Below are positions 23,063-35,245 of a stretch of 64,000 bases of DNA, piece after piece. The translations under genes and the position numbers were made by a program. The DNA is taken from NCBI GenBank assembly GCA_016271365.2, contig JADMNL010000028.1, positions 54,454,001 through 54,518,000 of the forward strand, given 5' to 3'. Position 1 is the stretch's first letter; every line of letters starts with the position of its first letter. The stretch comes from Neoceratodus forsteri (lineage: Eukaryota > Chordata > Ceratodontiformes > Ceratodontidae). The notes under the pieces were generated by a model, which saw nothing but the letters and a program-made list of their open reading frames with translations, searched no databases and was not told where the DNA came from.

Positions 23063-23418
23063 GTCTTATTTCTGGCCCCTTAACTGTTTGCAATCCTTAC
23101 TCTTTACTCTGTTTTTTTTTCTCTCTCTCTCCTTACTTTCTGCCTGTGTGCCCTTTAAACTCCTGATTGTCCTATTCTGAGACAAGAATATCCTATATTT
23201 CTCAGTAGACCACTTACTTGCTCAGAGGCAGACTTCCAGCAGCTAGAGGGGGCTGGAGAGCTACTCTTGCCCTTCTAGGATGGTGGGTCTTTGGTGGTTC
23301 TGTGATCACTCACTTCCTGCTCCCAAACAGGAAGTTCCTGTTGTCAGTCAAATCCTGTGCCTATAAAAATAGAACTAGCTTTGGGTGGGGGGTTGGAGGG
23401 GAGGGGAGGAGGGCAATA

Positions 23419-23803
23419 TAGTCCCAGCAGAGAAGTTCAGTCACACAGCAGTCCTTTCTTCTGGTGTCTTCTGCCAAGCTATTAGCAGAATCTCTCTAAG
23501 GCAGTCTTTAAATGTAGCTTCCTTCTAGCTAAGCCACTCCCCCTGCTTACTAGATCTTTCTACAAGTAATTTAAACCTCACAGCAGTTAAGTCCTTTCAA
23601 TCACCTGAGATTTACACCTAGATAACTGTTCAGATACCCATTCAGTTCAGTTAACCCAGACAAACACACACTTTTTTTGTTTTGTATGTTAGTTTTTTTT
23701 ACCCTAAATTAAAGGTCCAAGTACAAAAGTTCTTCTACTTTAGTCCCAGCAGAGAAGTCCAGTCACACAGCAGACCTTTCTCCTGGTGTCTTCTGCCAAG
23801 CTG
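23419..23803. repeat. 62-bp direct repeat in the CR1 5' region
   Basis: TAGTCCCAGCAGAGAAGT at 23419 and 23740 begins two copies of about 62 bp that end in TCTTCTGCCAAGCT. They are separated by about 260 bp of other sequence. They lie upstream of ORF1 on the minus strand, where a LINE promoter would be. Confidence 0.8.
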
Positions 23804-25596
23804 TACTCACTGTGTTGGAGCAAGCTGTGAGTAACACTTAGAAATGTGATTGGAAAGGTAAAATAAGTCTTTGTAGGTACAGTATTTCAGAAGTTATCTT
23901 TTGCTAGTAAGCTTTGCTACTGCAAAATACATAGCAATGTGCACTGGAAATACTGTTCAGCTCCTAACCCACTATGTGATCGCTATAGTAGTAGTAGCAA
24001 TCAGTTATTCATTACATACATATGAAGAATCAATCAGACAGCTCAGCTGAGACAAGCTCATTTCCAGTGAGGTCCTTTGTGCAAAGTTGCAAGAGTTACA
24101 TAACATACAATACGTGTATTTATTTATTTATTTTAATCTAGGATTACAATACCTTTGAGCTGAGGCTCTTTTACAAAGGTTCCACATCAGCGTGTGCAAC
24201 AGACTTACAGACATGTAATAACCAGTACAAAGACTTGAGCTATGAGCAAGACAAGGGAAGGAGGGTGGGGGGAAGTGAGGGTAGGAGATCGGGAGGAAGG
24301 AGGTGCAGGGGGTAAGGGGGAGTATGACAGGTGGGTGGGGGGCAGGAGTGGAGATGGGTGGAGGTGGGTGAGGGGTGGGAGACAGTGCAGCCAGGTGGTC
24401 TTGTCAAGAGAATATGACAGGTAAGGTGCTAGGGCTGCAAAGACTGATTGTAAGTGTGTAAGTGCTGGGTGCTGGGGCATGTGCAGCTGGAACGGTGGAA
24501 ATGTTAAGATGGGCAATCGCAGGATACAAGCAGTGAGAGGTGCAGCTTGGACTTGAAGAGGCCAAGTGTTGGAGAAGTCGCTATGTCGCTGCCAAGCGAG
24601 TTGAGCCAGTTGGATGCCTGATAGGTGAATGATCTTTGTCCTTGGGTAGTGCAACATTGTGGGATATGTAGTAGATGGGACTTGGAGCTCCTTGTAGTGA
24701 CGTTCCTATGTCTAGGATTAAGGAGGGCACAGACACCAGGTTGGGCATACCCCATTATAATTTTCTTGGCCGTGATGCAGGTTTGGTATTTTATGCGTTT
24801 GTCCAGTTGAAGCCATCCAGATTGAGAATAAAGGTCACTTGTGTGGGTACAGCAATGTGAGCCAGTGATGAGATGACAGGACTTATTCAGGGAGGTCATG
24901 ATACGCTTGAGAGCAGTGGTAGTTGCAGACCCATATATGATAAGACCATAGTCTCTGATGCTGATGATGGACCTTTGGATGGCCACTGATAGTTCTTCTG
25001 GGGTTAGATGTTTCCCGTGCTGGAATAATATGCCTAACCTCACATTGTCAGACTTTTCAACATTGCTGACATGGACAGCATATGAGAGGTAGGGATCAAG
25101 GGTGATGCCAAGGTACTTGAACAATTGTGTTTGCTCTAGGATGGCTTCTTGTTTGGGTGCATTGGAGAGGTGGAGTTATTTGTTTTTGTTATGGGGGCTG
25201 CAGAAGACCATAGACTTGTTTTTTTTTTTTGATTGAGAAGCAGTTTATGATTTAGGAGCCAGGATTCGATGGAGGGGAAGGCCAGCTGAAGTTTATTTTG
25301 TAATTGGATTGGGTCAGGGTCCAAGGTGAGGATCAGAGCATCGTCGGCGTAGAGAATTATTTGTTCTGGGCAGCTGTCTGGTAGTGAGTTTAAGAATAGG
25401 CTGAAGAGGAGGGGTCCCAGAATGGAGCCCTGGGGGACTCCCGAGGGGACCGGTCTAGGGTCTGAGAGTATATCAGTGATTCTTATTGTTTGGGACCATT
25501 CTTTAAAGTAGCTCTTAAACCAGCCAATGGAGATGGTTGACAGCCCATTGTTCTGAAGCTGGACAAGCAGGAGGTTGTGATTAACAGTGTCGAAGT

Positions 25597-27095
25597 GTAA
25601 CCCCCAGGTGGTACTATCCCAAGGGCTGCTACCCCTGCCTGTTTGACCACGGACAGGTTGAGGGGCCTAGGTTCTATGATGGGCACCTCCACCCAGAGGT
25701 CAGGGTTTGTAGTGGTTAGACTAGCTTGGTCACAGCCCTCTGGGACACAGTGACCCCCTTTGGTTCCCTCTAGTGGCTCACACAGCACACAGGAGTTACA
25801 ATCCCAATACCCCACATATGCACACTGTTCGCTCATAAGGTACCATTTACCCTCAAGACTGATATTGTAGCATGTCTCTGAGGACCCCCTGTAAAACAAG
25901 GTTAATCAACATACACAAACACAGAGCAATGCTTTTTCTACATGTGCTGATACCACAGACAGCATATACTTCAATAACAACAAATCTGATTTATTAGAGG
26001 GGGCAGTAACAGGGAGGGGACAATCAGGTTGATTTGGTTTGGCAAAATTCAAATCACAGTACTGTGCATGCATATAGGGTCCAAAATGTCACTCTCTGGG
26101 TACCCAGGATGGTGGGGGGCTAGCCAGGATCGGTGCAGCTGGTTGGGGCCGTTTGATGGAAAAACACATGCACATACAAATTGAAATGAAACAGCAATAA
26201 TTAGATGACACACTTGCAGTTTGATAAACAGATTGCAGGGAGCTACCCTGATTTGTACTCACGGACTCAATACTGAAAACTGGATGGCTGCAGGTTGTCC
26301 TGGATTGTCAGGAGAAACAGAATAGCTGGTGCAGCCCTCATGGCAGGACTCACTTGCATTTGAAAAACAGGCGGATTCAGTCCGAATCAAGCTGGGTTCT
26401 GCTTCCAGCTTCAGCACACAGTTCAGGGGAAAATAAGATCATGATTCCCCACAAGCCCTAGACACATTTATATGTAAAAGGAAATTACTATACCAGGCAG
26501 GCTGCTTCTCGATCCCAATCGCAATTACTGCAAGATACCCAGAAGCACACACAGCAGCTTCTGTTCCTGACAGACAGTGCGTGATTCAGCAATTTCTCCA
26601 GTTTTCTACAGGGTGAGCCTGGTTTCCACACTTCTGGTGCTTCTTTCTCCTCACAACTTGGATTCAGTCCAAACTGGCACTCACAAAGACTGCAGACCGA
26701 ATCTCAGGGCCTCACACGTGCTTCCCATGTGAAACTATGCACCGCAGAAGAAGAGAGCTCCTTCTCTCTTCACAGTCACAACTGATCTAATCTTTCCAGT
26801 CACAGAGCTGGGCATTTCCTTTAGCTCTACACTATTCTGTTGGCTGATTTAGCTGTCGCTCACAATAAGACTCCCTCTGTTGGTAGAAAAAGGCACCAAG
26901 GTCAAAACTACATTTTCCAGAGTCACTGCCCATACAGTACATAGGTGGCTGGCTCCACAATGAAAGTCCAAGTTCTGATTTGCCAGCAGCAGGCTCCATT
27001 TTAAAGCCCCCCCCACACTGATTGGTCCAGTTCAGCAGTTCAAAACCAGAATGGAGGACTAGGCAATAACAATTCAGACTGCAAAGAAAAGCAGG
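25597..27095. mobile_element. Unclassified 1.5-kb insertion inside the LINE RT
   Basis: LINE sequence stops at about 25596 and resumes at about 27096, judged against the related copy at 58300-58900. The segment has no coding motifs. Read on the minus strand it can be framed TGTTATTG...GGTTACA (27073 to about 25597), with an AATAAA near 25995, which would fit a long solo LTR. No matching target duplication is visible, and part of the host LINE is deleted, so a rearrangement is equally possible. Confidence 0.4.
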
Positions 27096-27679
27096 TTAGA
27101 CAAACTGGCTAAGGCTGAGAGAGAGGTTGAAAATTCTGGTCAGAGGACTAAGCACTTCATCAAGTGTGAGAGAGAGGATTTTGAGATTGAGGAAGTCATT
27201 ACTGAATCTTGATTTACCAAGGGCTTTGGTAACATATTTGCGTACTTGGTGAGCCTTGACTGCTTTGAAGGAGAAGTGGGGGGAGCTAGTGGTGGTAGTG
27301 CTCATTGTGGACAGAGGGGCTTCACCATCTTTGAAGTAGTCCTGGGGTAGGACAGCGCTGAGGTCGGTAAAGGCTTTGTTAAAGGTATCCACAATGGTTT
27401 TTAGGTTGAGGGTTGTGGTTCCATTGATGTTGAGTATTGATGGGGGGGGTTTGGGTGGATTCCTGGTGAGTTCCTTTATGTTCTTCCAGAATGCCCGATC
27501 ATTGCCCCAGGAGTTTGTGAGGGCATGCTTACAGAAGGCAGACTTCATTTGCTGGATGGTTTTGGTGCAGTCATTGTGGGCACATTTGTAGTTTTGGATG
27601 TCGTTTTGCCTTCCAGAGTTTCTGGCCAGCTCTCATAGGTGGTCTCTTGTTTTAGCATCCTGAGGAGGTCACCTGTGAG

Positions 27680-28651
27680 TCAAGGGTTACTGAGTGATTT
27701 GACTTTGTGTTTCTTAATAGAAGCATACGTGTCACAGGCCACAGTGAAGATGTTTATGAAGTGGTCAAGGGCAGTGTTTACGTTGGTTGCATTGAAGATA
27801 GGGGACCAGTCTTGATACAGGAGGTGGGATTTGAGTCGAGGAAGGTGAACACAGGATAGAACCCTGCTGGTGATAGTTTTTGGCAGTGGTTTGATGAATT
27901 TATTTGACCAGGTGCAGCTAACAGGGGAGTGGTCACTGAGAGAGTCAGGAAGGACATTAGTGTTAGATATCCATGATGGGTGACTAGTAAGGATCCAGTC
28001 CAAGAGTGTGCTGGTGCCGGCCCTGTAATTTTTCCTGGTTGGTGAGTCAACCATTTGTGTGAGGTTCACCGCAGCAACGGTATCCCTGTGTGCACCAGCA
28101 TCGGCCGCAGGCCAATTGATGTTGAAGTCACCTAGGAGGATGGATTCGGTGTCCAGTGTGAGTGACTTTACAAAGTCAAGAACAGCTGTTAGACCAGTTC
28201 TCTGTTCTTTGGGAGGGATGTAGATGCTGGCAACAGTGAGGGTTTTGTGTTGGGCTCTGAGGAGGATTCTCACTGGCAGTATCTGAGCACTTGTGGGTTG
28301 GAGTGAGGTAATGATGTGGTGCCCCTGAATGGAGTCTTTCAGGTAGAGAGCGCAGCCCCTGCCTCTTTTAGAGAGGTAATCCAGCCTAAAGACATTGTAG
28401 CCAGGAAGGCTGATTGCATGGTCCAGTACTGATGGCATGAGCCAGGTTTTGACAACTGCCAGGATGTCAGGGCAGTGTTGGCTGGTGAAGGCCTGTAGGG
28501 CATCCATTTTAGGAAGGAGGCTGCAGATGTTGATTGATATGAATGAGACGGCACACAAAGGCTTGCTCAGATTAGTGGCTTTAGAGCAGAATGGGCCAGG
28601 GTTTGGGTACACGTTGCCTGACAGCATTAGGAGGAGGACGATTAGCCTCAA
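27680..28651 (-). pseudogene. L2-like LINE endonuclease region
   Basis: An uninterrupted frame of 323 codons. It opens with SGNVYPNPGP, a short motif common just before the nuclease in the CR1/L2 group. Then come SISIN-like FISINICSLLP, TWLMPSVLDHAI, GRGCALYLKD, ILLGDFNINWP, LLDWILTSHP and LSDHSPVSCTW, the apurinic-endonuclease blocks including the final Ser-Asp-His. The frame ends before the RT, which follows in other frames from 27548. Confidence 0.88.
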
Positions 28652-29159
28652 GGAGCTGCGGCGTATTTCTTTAAGGGAATGCTTTCACCTGTTAGCATCT
28701 CGGGGAAATTGCTGAGCATCGATGATAGTGGGTGAGGGTAAGCGTAGACAGGGGGACCAGAGCGGAGGGCTTGGACCAGTGTGGGTGTAGGACAGTTTCC
28801 TGGTGGTAGGATGGACCTTGGGCAAGGGGCAGTCACCAGTGTGCAGCATGCCTATGTGGAGGAAGGATGTAGGAATGTGGAAACTGTGGAGGATGGAGAA
28901 ACAGCAGGCTTTTGGGGCATGCAGTAGGGGAGAAAGACAGGCAAGGAGAAATAGAATAGGGGTAGAGAGCGGTGAAGGCGCATGATAAAGGTAGGATTCA
29001 GGGTAAACGGAGGGAATGGTTAAGACAGGCTGGTGTGGCTAGGAGAAGGGAGTGGAAGAGCAGTAGATGGATCAGTGGGAAGTGAGGATACAGCCAGGAA
29101 GGCCAGGCAGCCAGGGAGTGGGAGGTGGTGACTAAGAGATGCGGGGGGAGAGTCCCAAA

Positions 29160-29710
29160 ACAGGTACCCAATGGACACCAGTGGGGGAGGAGCTACCAAT
29201 GGGCATGGAGGAAGATCTATAAAGTTAAAGTTGGGGGGAGGGGTGGGCATAAAATTTTGGCCATTTGCCATAGAAATGAATGGGCGCAGCAGCCCTGAGC
29301 ACACAAAGTTTTAGCTGGCTCAAGAGCCAATCCCCAAGAAGGAGGCAAGAGAGCGTCCAATCAGGGTGTGGTACAGATACTGTGGGGCCAATGGCGTGGC
29401 TCTCAGCAGTCCCGGTGGTTCTACCTGGTTCGAGAGGATCTCAAGGGTGGGAAGGAAGGTATATAGCAAGTCAAGCAACTGTGACTTTAAGAGGGTAGAC
29501 TTTTTTTTTTAAATGAAAGAGCAAGACTCCCTCTAGTGGCAAGTCTGTATAACCTGCTAATGGAAAACTATCCACTTATATTAGGCACTTGAATTTTACT
29601 TAGTTGCAGCTAAATCTATTTGTAAAAAGTACCAGGTGGCAAAAGCAGGGGAAAAGTCCTGGCCAATAAGAGCGGGTTTGCTGGAAGTGCCTGTGTTCCG
29701 ATTGGCTGCG
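29160..29710. promoter_or_regulatory. CCAAT-box-rich stretch upstream of the L2-like LINE
   Basis: Seven CCAAT pentamers (either strand) lie at 29168, 29196, 29327, 29357, 29388, 29663 and 29701 (the last as ATTGG). About one would be expected by chance in 550 bp. The region is upstream of the LINE endonuclease frame in the minus direction, so it may be its 5' promoter region. This is inference from motif density only; the true 5' end of the LINE is not defined. Confidence 0.35.
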
Positions 29711-29869
29711 CGGTCACCGTACCTTCCAAGGAGCTGCAGGCGGGCATCTTGGTCTCGGTCGGTGGCTGGCTGGGTGCTGACCGACCATGGGGGAGCTGAA
29801 GCAGCCCCATTCAAGGGCAGGCAGCTGGAGAGAAGAAAAAATAGCAGGGTTTAAATGGGATAGAGGTAG

Positions 29870-30735
29870 GATAGGTTTAGATTGAGCAGTTTAGCAAGAC
29901 AAAGGAGAGTTAGACTTTTTGGACTATACAGAAGTACAAAACTATACAGGAGTGGTACAGATTAAATACAATACTCAAATTACATAAATCCAGGTGTGAA
30001 CAAATAAATTCCTACTAAAACCCCCAATCCTCCACACATACACACCATACAGTTAGGATGCGCTAGGACAATCTTGATATAGTTCAATCCCCTGCCTCAT
30101 TGGTGAACCAAGATTTTTTGCTACCATCACTGTCACAGTATGTGCAATACAGCTAGTAAGTAAGATGGTCTCTGCAGCCTGGGGTTGTTTACTTTCACTA
30201 AAACTACCACTAACAGCTTCATCTGGTTCAATGTCAGTTGGCATCCATCTGTATCCCGTCCCTGAGATAAGGCTGGGAACAGGAAGAATGGTTTAGTCCT
30301 CCTTTCCCAGGCAACAAAAACTAAACATATCCTGCATTTGTTGACAGATATCCAGGGAGTTTCCATGTCAAAAGGCCATATACTGCAATCCCTTTTCCGA
30401 GAAATGAAAACTGTCTTGCAAGTAAAATGAAACTAAAAGGCAGGCCAATGTGCAGTGGTTACAAGGGGTGTTTGAATACCTAATCCTGAACATTTGTCAA
30501 AAATTCTTTTCAGGCCACAAAGACTTGGCTATTCAGTATTCATATTCATATTTGGGTATTTCGGGGGGATGTAATTAAAAATAAAAATTAAAGAGTACCC
30601 CAATCTGGCCTCCAGAAAAATCATTAAATCCAAACTCCCATTCCCTTACCATCTGCAAGTGCCCAATCCCACCCTCCTCCTCCAGCACCCACAATGTAAT
30701 AACTTAGCTGGGGAAATTCAAAGAATGGAATAGGC
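29870..30735. other. No recognised feature
   Basis: AT-rich DNA without domain motifs, tandem repeats or clear element ends. Confidence 0.5.
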
Positions 30736-30737
30736 AC

Positions 30738-31000
30738 ATCAGCACAGTGGTAGAGCTACTGCTCAGGATGTGGGCAACCTGGGTTTGGGAACAAGCCTTC
30801 ATCATCAGTGGCTGGCCAGGGGGAGGAGGACGGAACATCCCACAGGACACTTTCTTTCTCCTGGTTGGAAGAAGTGGTGTCCCACTACAGCACTACCATC
30901 TACAGAGATGTGGATGATAGGAAACACAGGGCATAGGGTGGGAGGCACGCACCACAATACATATCGTTTGAGGGTGCAACCCACACTCACGTTAGGGATG
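30738..31000 (+). mobile_element. Possible tRNA-headed SINE
   Basis: AGCACAGTGGTAGAGCTACT (A-box-like) is followed by CCTGGGTTTGGGAAC (B-box-like) about 30 bases later. The next part (GAACATCCCACAGG, then CTTTCTTTCTCCTGG) loosely resembles the corresponding part of the SINE at 63043. I find no target duplication and cannot fix the 3' end, so this is tentative. Confidence 0.4.
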
Positions 31001-31954
31001 TAGTCCCAATGCCAGTGTCCCTGTTGAGAATAGTAGAGTGGCAGCACAGCAGGAAAAACACCTTGGCTGACAGGATGATGGCCAACCTTCTCAGGTTCCT
31101 CACTCGGTTCCACCAAGTCTAGGCGACAAGAATGTCGGTGACCTCTCCTACAGTGACACATGGTCGCTGACATTCCCCAATGCTGCAGACCCCAGCCCTA
31201 ACCAGAGTCAGCAGTGACAGCTGTATTTGTTCATGCATGGGGGGGCTGTGCCCCCTCCACCATCAGACCCCCCTGGACTTAAAGATTAAAACTCCGGAGG
31301 TGGGGCAGATGCTGGGAGAGAGCAGCCTTACTCCAGAGTTGATGACTCAGTCATCACTCTGGCAACCCAGTCAACATTGCGGGTGTCGCCAAGTTGGTGT
31401 CACTGTCCCAGCGTCGCTGTAACAGCGTCACTGTAACTGCACCACTGTTACAACGGTACACCCCAACATTCAGTGAATTAGGCTCCTCCTGAATCTGAAT
31501 TGAGACCTTGATGGGTTGAGAGACTCTCCATCACCCTAACACAGGAGGAAGCCATGGGAGACTCAAGAGGTAAGTCCTGTGAGAAGCAGAGGTGATGGCA
31601 CTGGGAGGATTGACTAGAAAGATAACCAGACAGGGAGACAAGGAGCAGAAAGTGTAGATAAAAAACTCCCACAATGGATGACTGGCACAACCCACCCACC
31701 TCCACAGCTGGCTGTCATTAGAGTGATTGTTTGCACTTAAATAAAACTAAGCTTGCCATCCATGACTGGCAGCAGCCACCACGCACCCATCACTTAGCAT
31801 TCAATTCTTGGCATGTATCAAGGCAACAAGCACAAACCCACCCTTCTCAATTGCAGGCTACAGCATGGAAGTGCGCCTGCTCTTGTTCACACTGTATGGT
31901 GAAAGAACCAGCTGATTCTTTCACTACAGACTCAGAGCAGGTAAAACAAGCAGG
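31001..31954. other. No recognised feature
   Basis: Mixed-composition DNA with a C-rich patch near 31230-31270 and a GTCACTGTAAC-like repetition near 31390-31450. I see no coding or element signature. Confidence 0.45.
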
Positions 31955-32109
31955 AAACACAGAAACATAGACTTTGACGACAGATAAGGACCACTTGACC
32001 CACCTAGTCTGTCCATTTCCCTACCTACAGGATAAGCTGCAGATCCTATTTAACCAACAGTCTATTTCTTCCTACCCCCCACAAAAATTGCCTTGTGTCT
32101 GTTCCATGC

Positions 32110-35100
32110 TTGGCATTCTAGAACACCTACACTCCATACTGGATAAGGTGAACCTAGAAAGCATAATAATGGGAGATTTCAATCTGAACTGGAACGATGC
32201 CTGCACTAACAAGATTAAAGAATTCTGCGATGTACATGGGTTAACCCAGATGACTCCGGAGAACAGCTAACCAAACAAGAAAACCCCAGCCATAGTACCC
32301 TACTGGATCTTATGTTTGTCAGTAAGCCTCACAACATCACCCATACAGGAGTTTTTCCACAGTGACTTCAGTGATCACTGTGCCACTGCCTGTATTCACC
32401 AGTCCCATAACAGGCTGTCTGCTTCTACCTTCAAGCTAAAAAGAAGCCTAAAAAACTTCTGCCAGACCACCTTCCTGACAGACCTTGGTAACATCAACTC
32501 GCAGAATTTCTATCTGGTCCCCTCTGTTACTGAGGCTTTCAATATTTTCCAAAACCTACTCGTAGGACTGATAAATAAACATGTTCCACTTAGGAGGATC
32601 AAACCAAGGAAAAGGTCCCCTGACTGGTTCATGCTAACCTTGAAGAAAGCCCTCTGGGACAGGGATGTACTGTGTAAAAGAGTCAGGAAAACAAAGTTAG
32701 AAGCCAACTGGCTTGTTTTTCGGGTGGCTAGGAATGCCTGCACCAAGTTAATAAGGGCAGAAAAATCACGTTATTTTCTGACCACCCTTGAAGAAAATAA
32801 AAATTGCTCGGACAATTTTTGAAACATTCTTAAAGAGGTTGAAGGTCACTCATCAGCCTCCCTCCTGCCTGCTGCAATAGTGGCATGTAACATTTCCTAC
32901 ATGACCAGAGTTGACATTCTTGAACAACTCAACAATCATTTTGCCACAGCAGGCCTTGCTTTCGATGAGTCGCCCATCAGCAAGCTAAATGTCCGCTGCA
33001 ATGCCACTGATGGCTTATCCTCTGACATTGCCACAAACCCAAGACACTCCTCCTTCTGCTTTCAACCAGTTACAGTCAAACAGGAGGAGGACCTTCTAAT
33101 ATCTCTGGACACAAAAAAGTGTGGCGGTGCTGATCTTATAGAACCATTTTTCTTGAAAACAGGCTTTTACCATCTGACTGCCCTAATCACCCTCCTATTT
33201 ATTAGTTCCCTGATTCAGGGTGAATTACTTCCTCTTTGGAAAACAGCACACGTCATTCCCCTTTCAAGTCTGGAGATCCAGCTAACCTAAACAACTACTG
33301 TCCTATTTCGCTGCTTCCTACCCTGTCAAAAATCTTGGAGAACATTGTCAATTACCAACTTGGGGATTATCTAGAATCCAAGAACCTCCTGAACCCGGCC
33401 CAATCAGATTTTAGGCCCAAGCACAGCACTATAACAGCCCTCTCCAAAGTCTCCAATGACTGGCAAAATGCTTTGGATACAAAAAACCTAGTCTATGTCC
33501 TCTTTCTGTACCTTAGTAAGGCCTTTGATACCATGGATCATAGCCTTCTGCTTAACGTCCTGAACAGCTTCAGCCTAGACAATACTGCCCTAAAGTGGTT
33601 TGAATGTTATTTCTCCAACAGGCTGCAACAGATTAAAGCTCAAGGGGAACTGTCTCCACTTAAAACCCTTCCTCGGGGTGTGCCACAAGGCTCCATCCTG
33701 GGCCCCATCCTATTTGCTTTATACATAAACCATATCGACTCTCACATACGCTCAGGCTACATACATCTATTCGCTCATGACACGGTTCTCTACATTATTA
33801 ACTCATCCCTGGACATCGCTTACAACAAGCTACAACACGGATTTGTCACCATCTAACACAGTTTACTAAAGCACAAGCTACTGCTTAACACAAGAAAACC
33901 CAAGGCAATAATCTTATCTCCACTTGCTGCTCATACCTAGGGGCCATAATTGAACCACCTGATTTTACACCCTATTAGGTGAACCTCTGGAAATAGTGGA
34001 TAAGCTTAAGTACCTGGGTGTCTGGTTGGATAACTGGCTTAATTTTGTGGTACATCTGAATGAGTTATCAAAAAAGCTAAGACAACGTTTAGGTATCTTT
34101 TATCGCATAAGACACCTCCTCACATTAGAAATCAGAAAGACACTGGTCCTTACAACTTTTATTCCTCTGCTCAATTATGCAGACATTCTTTACAGCCACT
34201 GTTCAAATCAGGCATTATGTAAATTAGACACCCTCTATCACCATGGTTTGTGGTTTATTATGGATATGCCCAGTTGTACTCATCACTGCTTACTCTACCA
34301 AAAGCTTGCCTGGCCATCTCTTACATTGAAGAGGCAAAAAATGCCCTCCTGTGGTTCTACGGGCCCTTAACCGATAAGCTACCAGGTTATATCTCTGCTT
34401 TCTTTGTACACATAACAGGAGAGTATGGCCTAAGAAGCGCATCCCTTGTATCCTTCAAGGTGACAAGAATAAGGTCCCACTATGGTAAGGCTTCTATCAA
34501 TTTCTCCTTCCCTTCCCTTTGGAACAACATGCAAAAGACACTAAGGTTCTCATCTGTGCTGGGTCCCCATACCTTTAAGCTGTCTATCAAATGCATTGTG
34601 ACGGTCATATGTACCTGCCACAGGTAATTCTCCTACTGGCATCCCTGTCCTGCTTTCCATTTAATTAGCACTTACTTACAACTCCAGCACTTCTCTGCAC
34701 ATTTCCTTCTGTATACTGTTCTTACCCCCAGTCTTACTATGTTCGTGTCATCTCTCCCTCTAGTGTTGACATCGTGTTCCTGAAACCCCACTTCCCAACA
34801 AAGGGTCTGCCCTCCTGGTTGGTCCATTCATGCCTTCTTGTTCTATTATTACTATAATCTTCTTATCACACCCTGTTACTTCTACTGCTTTGTTTAGTAT
34901 CCACCCCAGATGTTGGTGTACCTTTAATTTAACAATTTGCACACTTGGTATTATCCAGTGTTGTTGCTGTTTTTTGACTGTATGTACCACCCTGCACTAA
35001 ATGTACAATTGTATTATTCCTTGCTCTGTTCCCTTCTGCCAGGACCATCTTGAAAATGAGCTTGCTCAAAGATGACTCTGCCTAGTTAAATAAAGTTTTA

Positions 35101-35116
35101 ATTGATTGATTGATTG
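32110..35116 (+). mobile_element. L2-like LINE inserted in CR1 copy C
   Basis: The plus strand encodes an endonuclease end (IIMGDFNLNW near 32170-32200), a linker (FFHSDFSDHCATACIHQ), and an RT with CGGADLIEPFFLKT, LNNYCPISLLPTLSK, FDTMDHSLLLNVL, GVPQGSILGPILFALYIN and a C-terminal domain (33996-34370). The 3' end is (ATTG)n at 35095-35116 after AATAAAG. The host CR1 bases ATGC appear on both sides (32106-32109 and 35117-35120), a possible short duplication. Frameshifts at about 33260 and after 33856, and a mutated catalytic motif, show it is dead. Confidence 0.88.
33236..33856 (+). pseudogene. L2-like RT with substituted catalytic motif
   Basis: About 206 codons covering the RT palm. The motif that should read F/YADD appears as FAHDTVLY: the first catalytic Asp of the pair is His here. 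That alone would abolish polymerisation. It follows KSGDPANLNNYCPIS and GVPQGSILGP in good order. The N-terminal half of the RT lies in another frame at 32880-33290. Confidence 0.85.
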
Positions 35117-35245
35117 ATGCATTCTTGAATTCTCCCACAGTCTTAGACCCCACAACCTCCTCAGTAAGGCTGTTCCATGTGTCCACCACCATCTCTGTGA
35201 AAAAATACTTCCTCACATTGCCCCTGAGCCATCCCTCCTCTATCT

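Larger units (their letters stand above)
19108..23825 (-). mobile_element. Nearly full-length CR1-type LINE (copy D)
   Basis: The minus strand shows a complete order: 5' region with a 62-bp direct repeat (23419-23803), ORF1 (23062 to about 22200), endonuclease (22089-21153), RT (20855-20020), the post-RT domain to about 19400, and the CR1 3' terminus (19108-19170, ATAGAAACATAGAC then GATGGCAGATAAGGACC). Most CR1 copies in genomes are severely 5'-truncated, so one retaining ORF1 and a 5' region is unusual. Multiple frameshifts make it inactive. Confidence 0.88.
24117..28700 (-). mobile_element. L2-like LINE with internal replacement
   Basis: The 3' tail is (TAAA)n followed on the minus strand side by a conserved TTGTAAAAGAGCCTCAGCTC-type end (24117-24185). 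The same end occurs at 57136. Coding blocks on the minus strand: endonuclease 28651-27680, RT start 27548-27096, RT palm about 25560-25330 (PSGVPQGSILGPLLF, LYADDALIL) and C-terminal domain 25124-24504. About 300 bp of RT is missing and replaced by an unrelated segment at 25597-27095. It is inactive. Confidence 0.85.

Noticed and set aside
31180..31450. Further hairpin array like family X near C-rich patches
   Set aside because: A single GGGGGGG..CCCCC pair occurs, but without the ATTGGGCA loop or any series.
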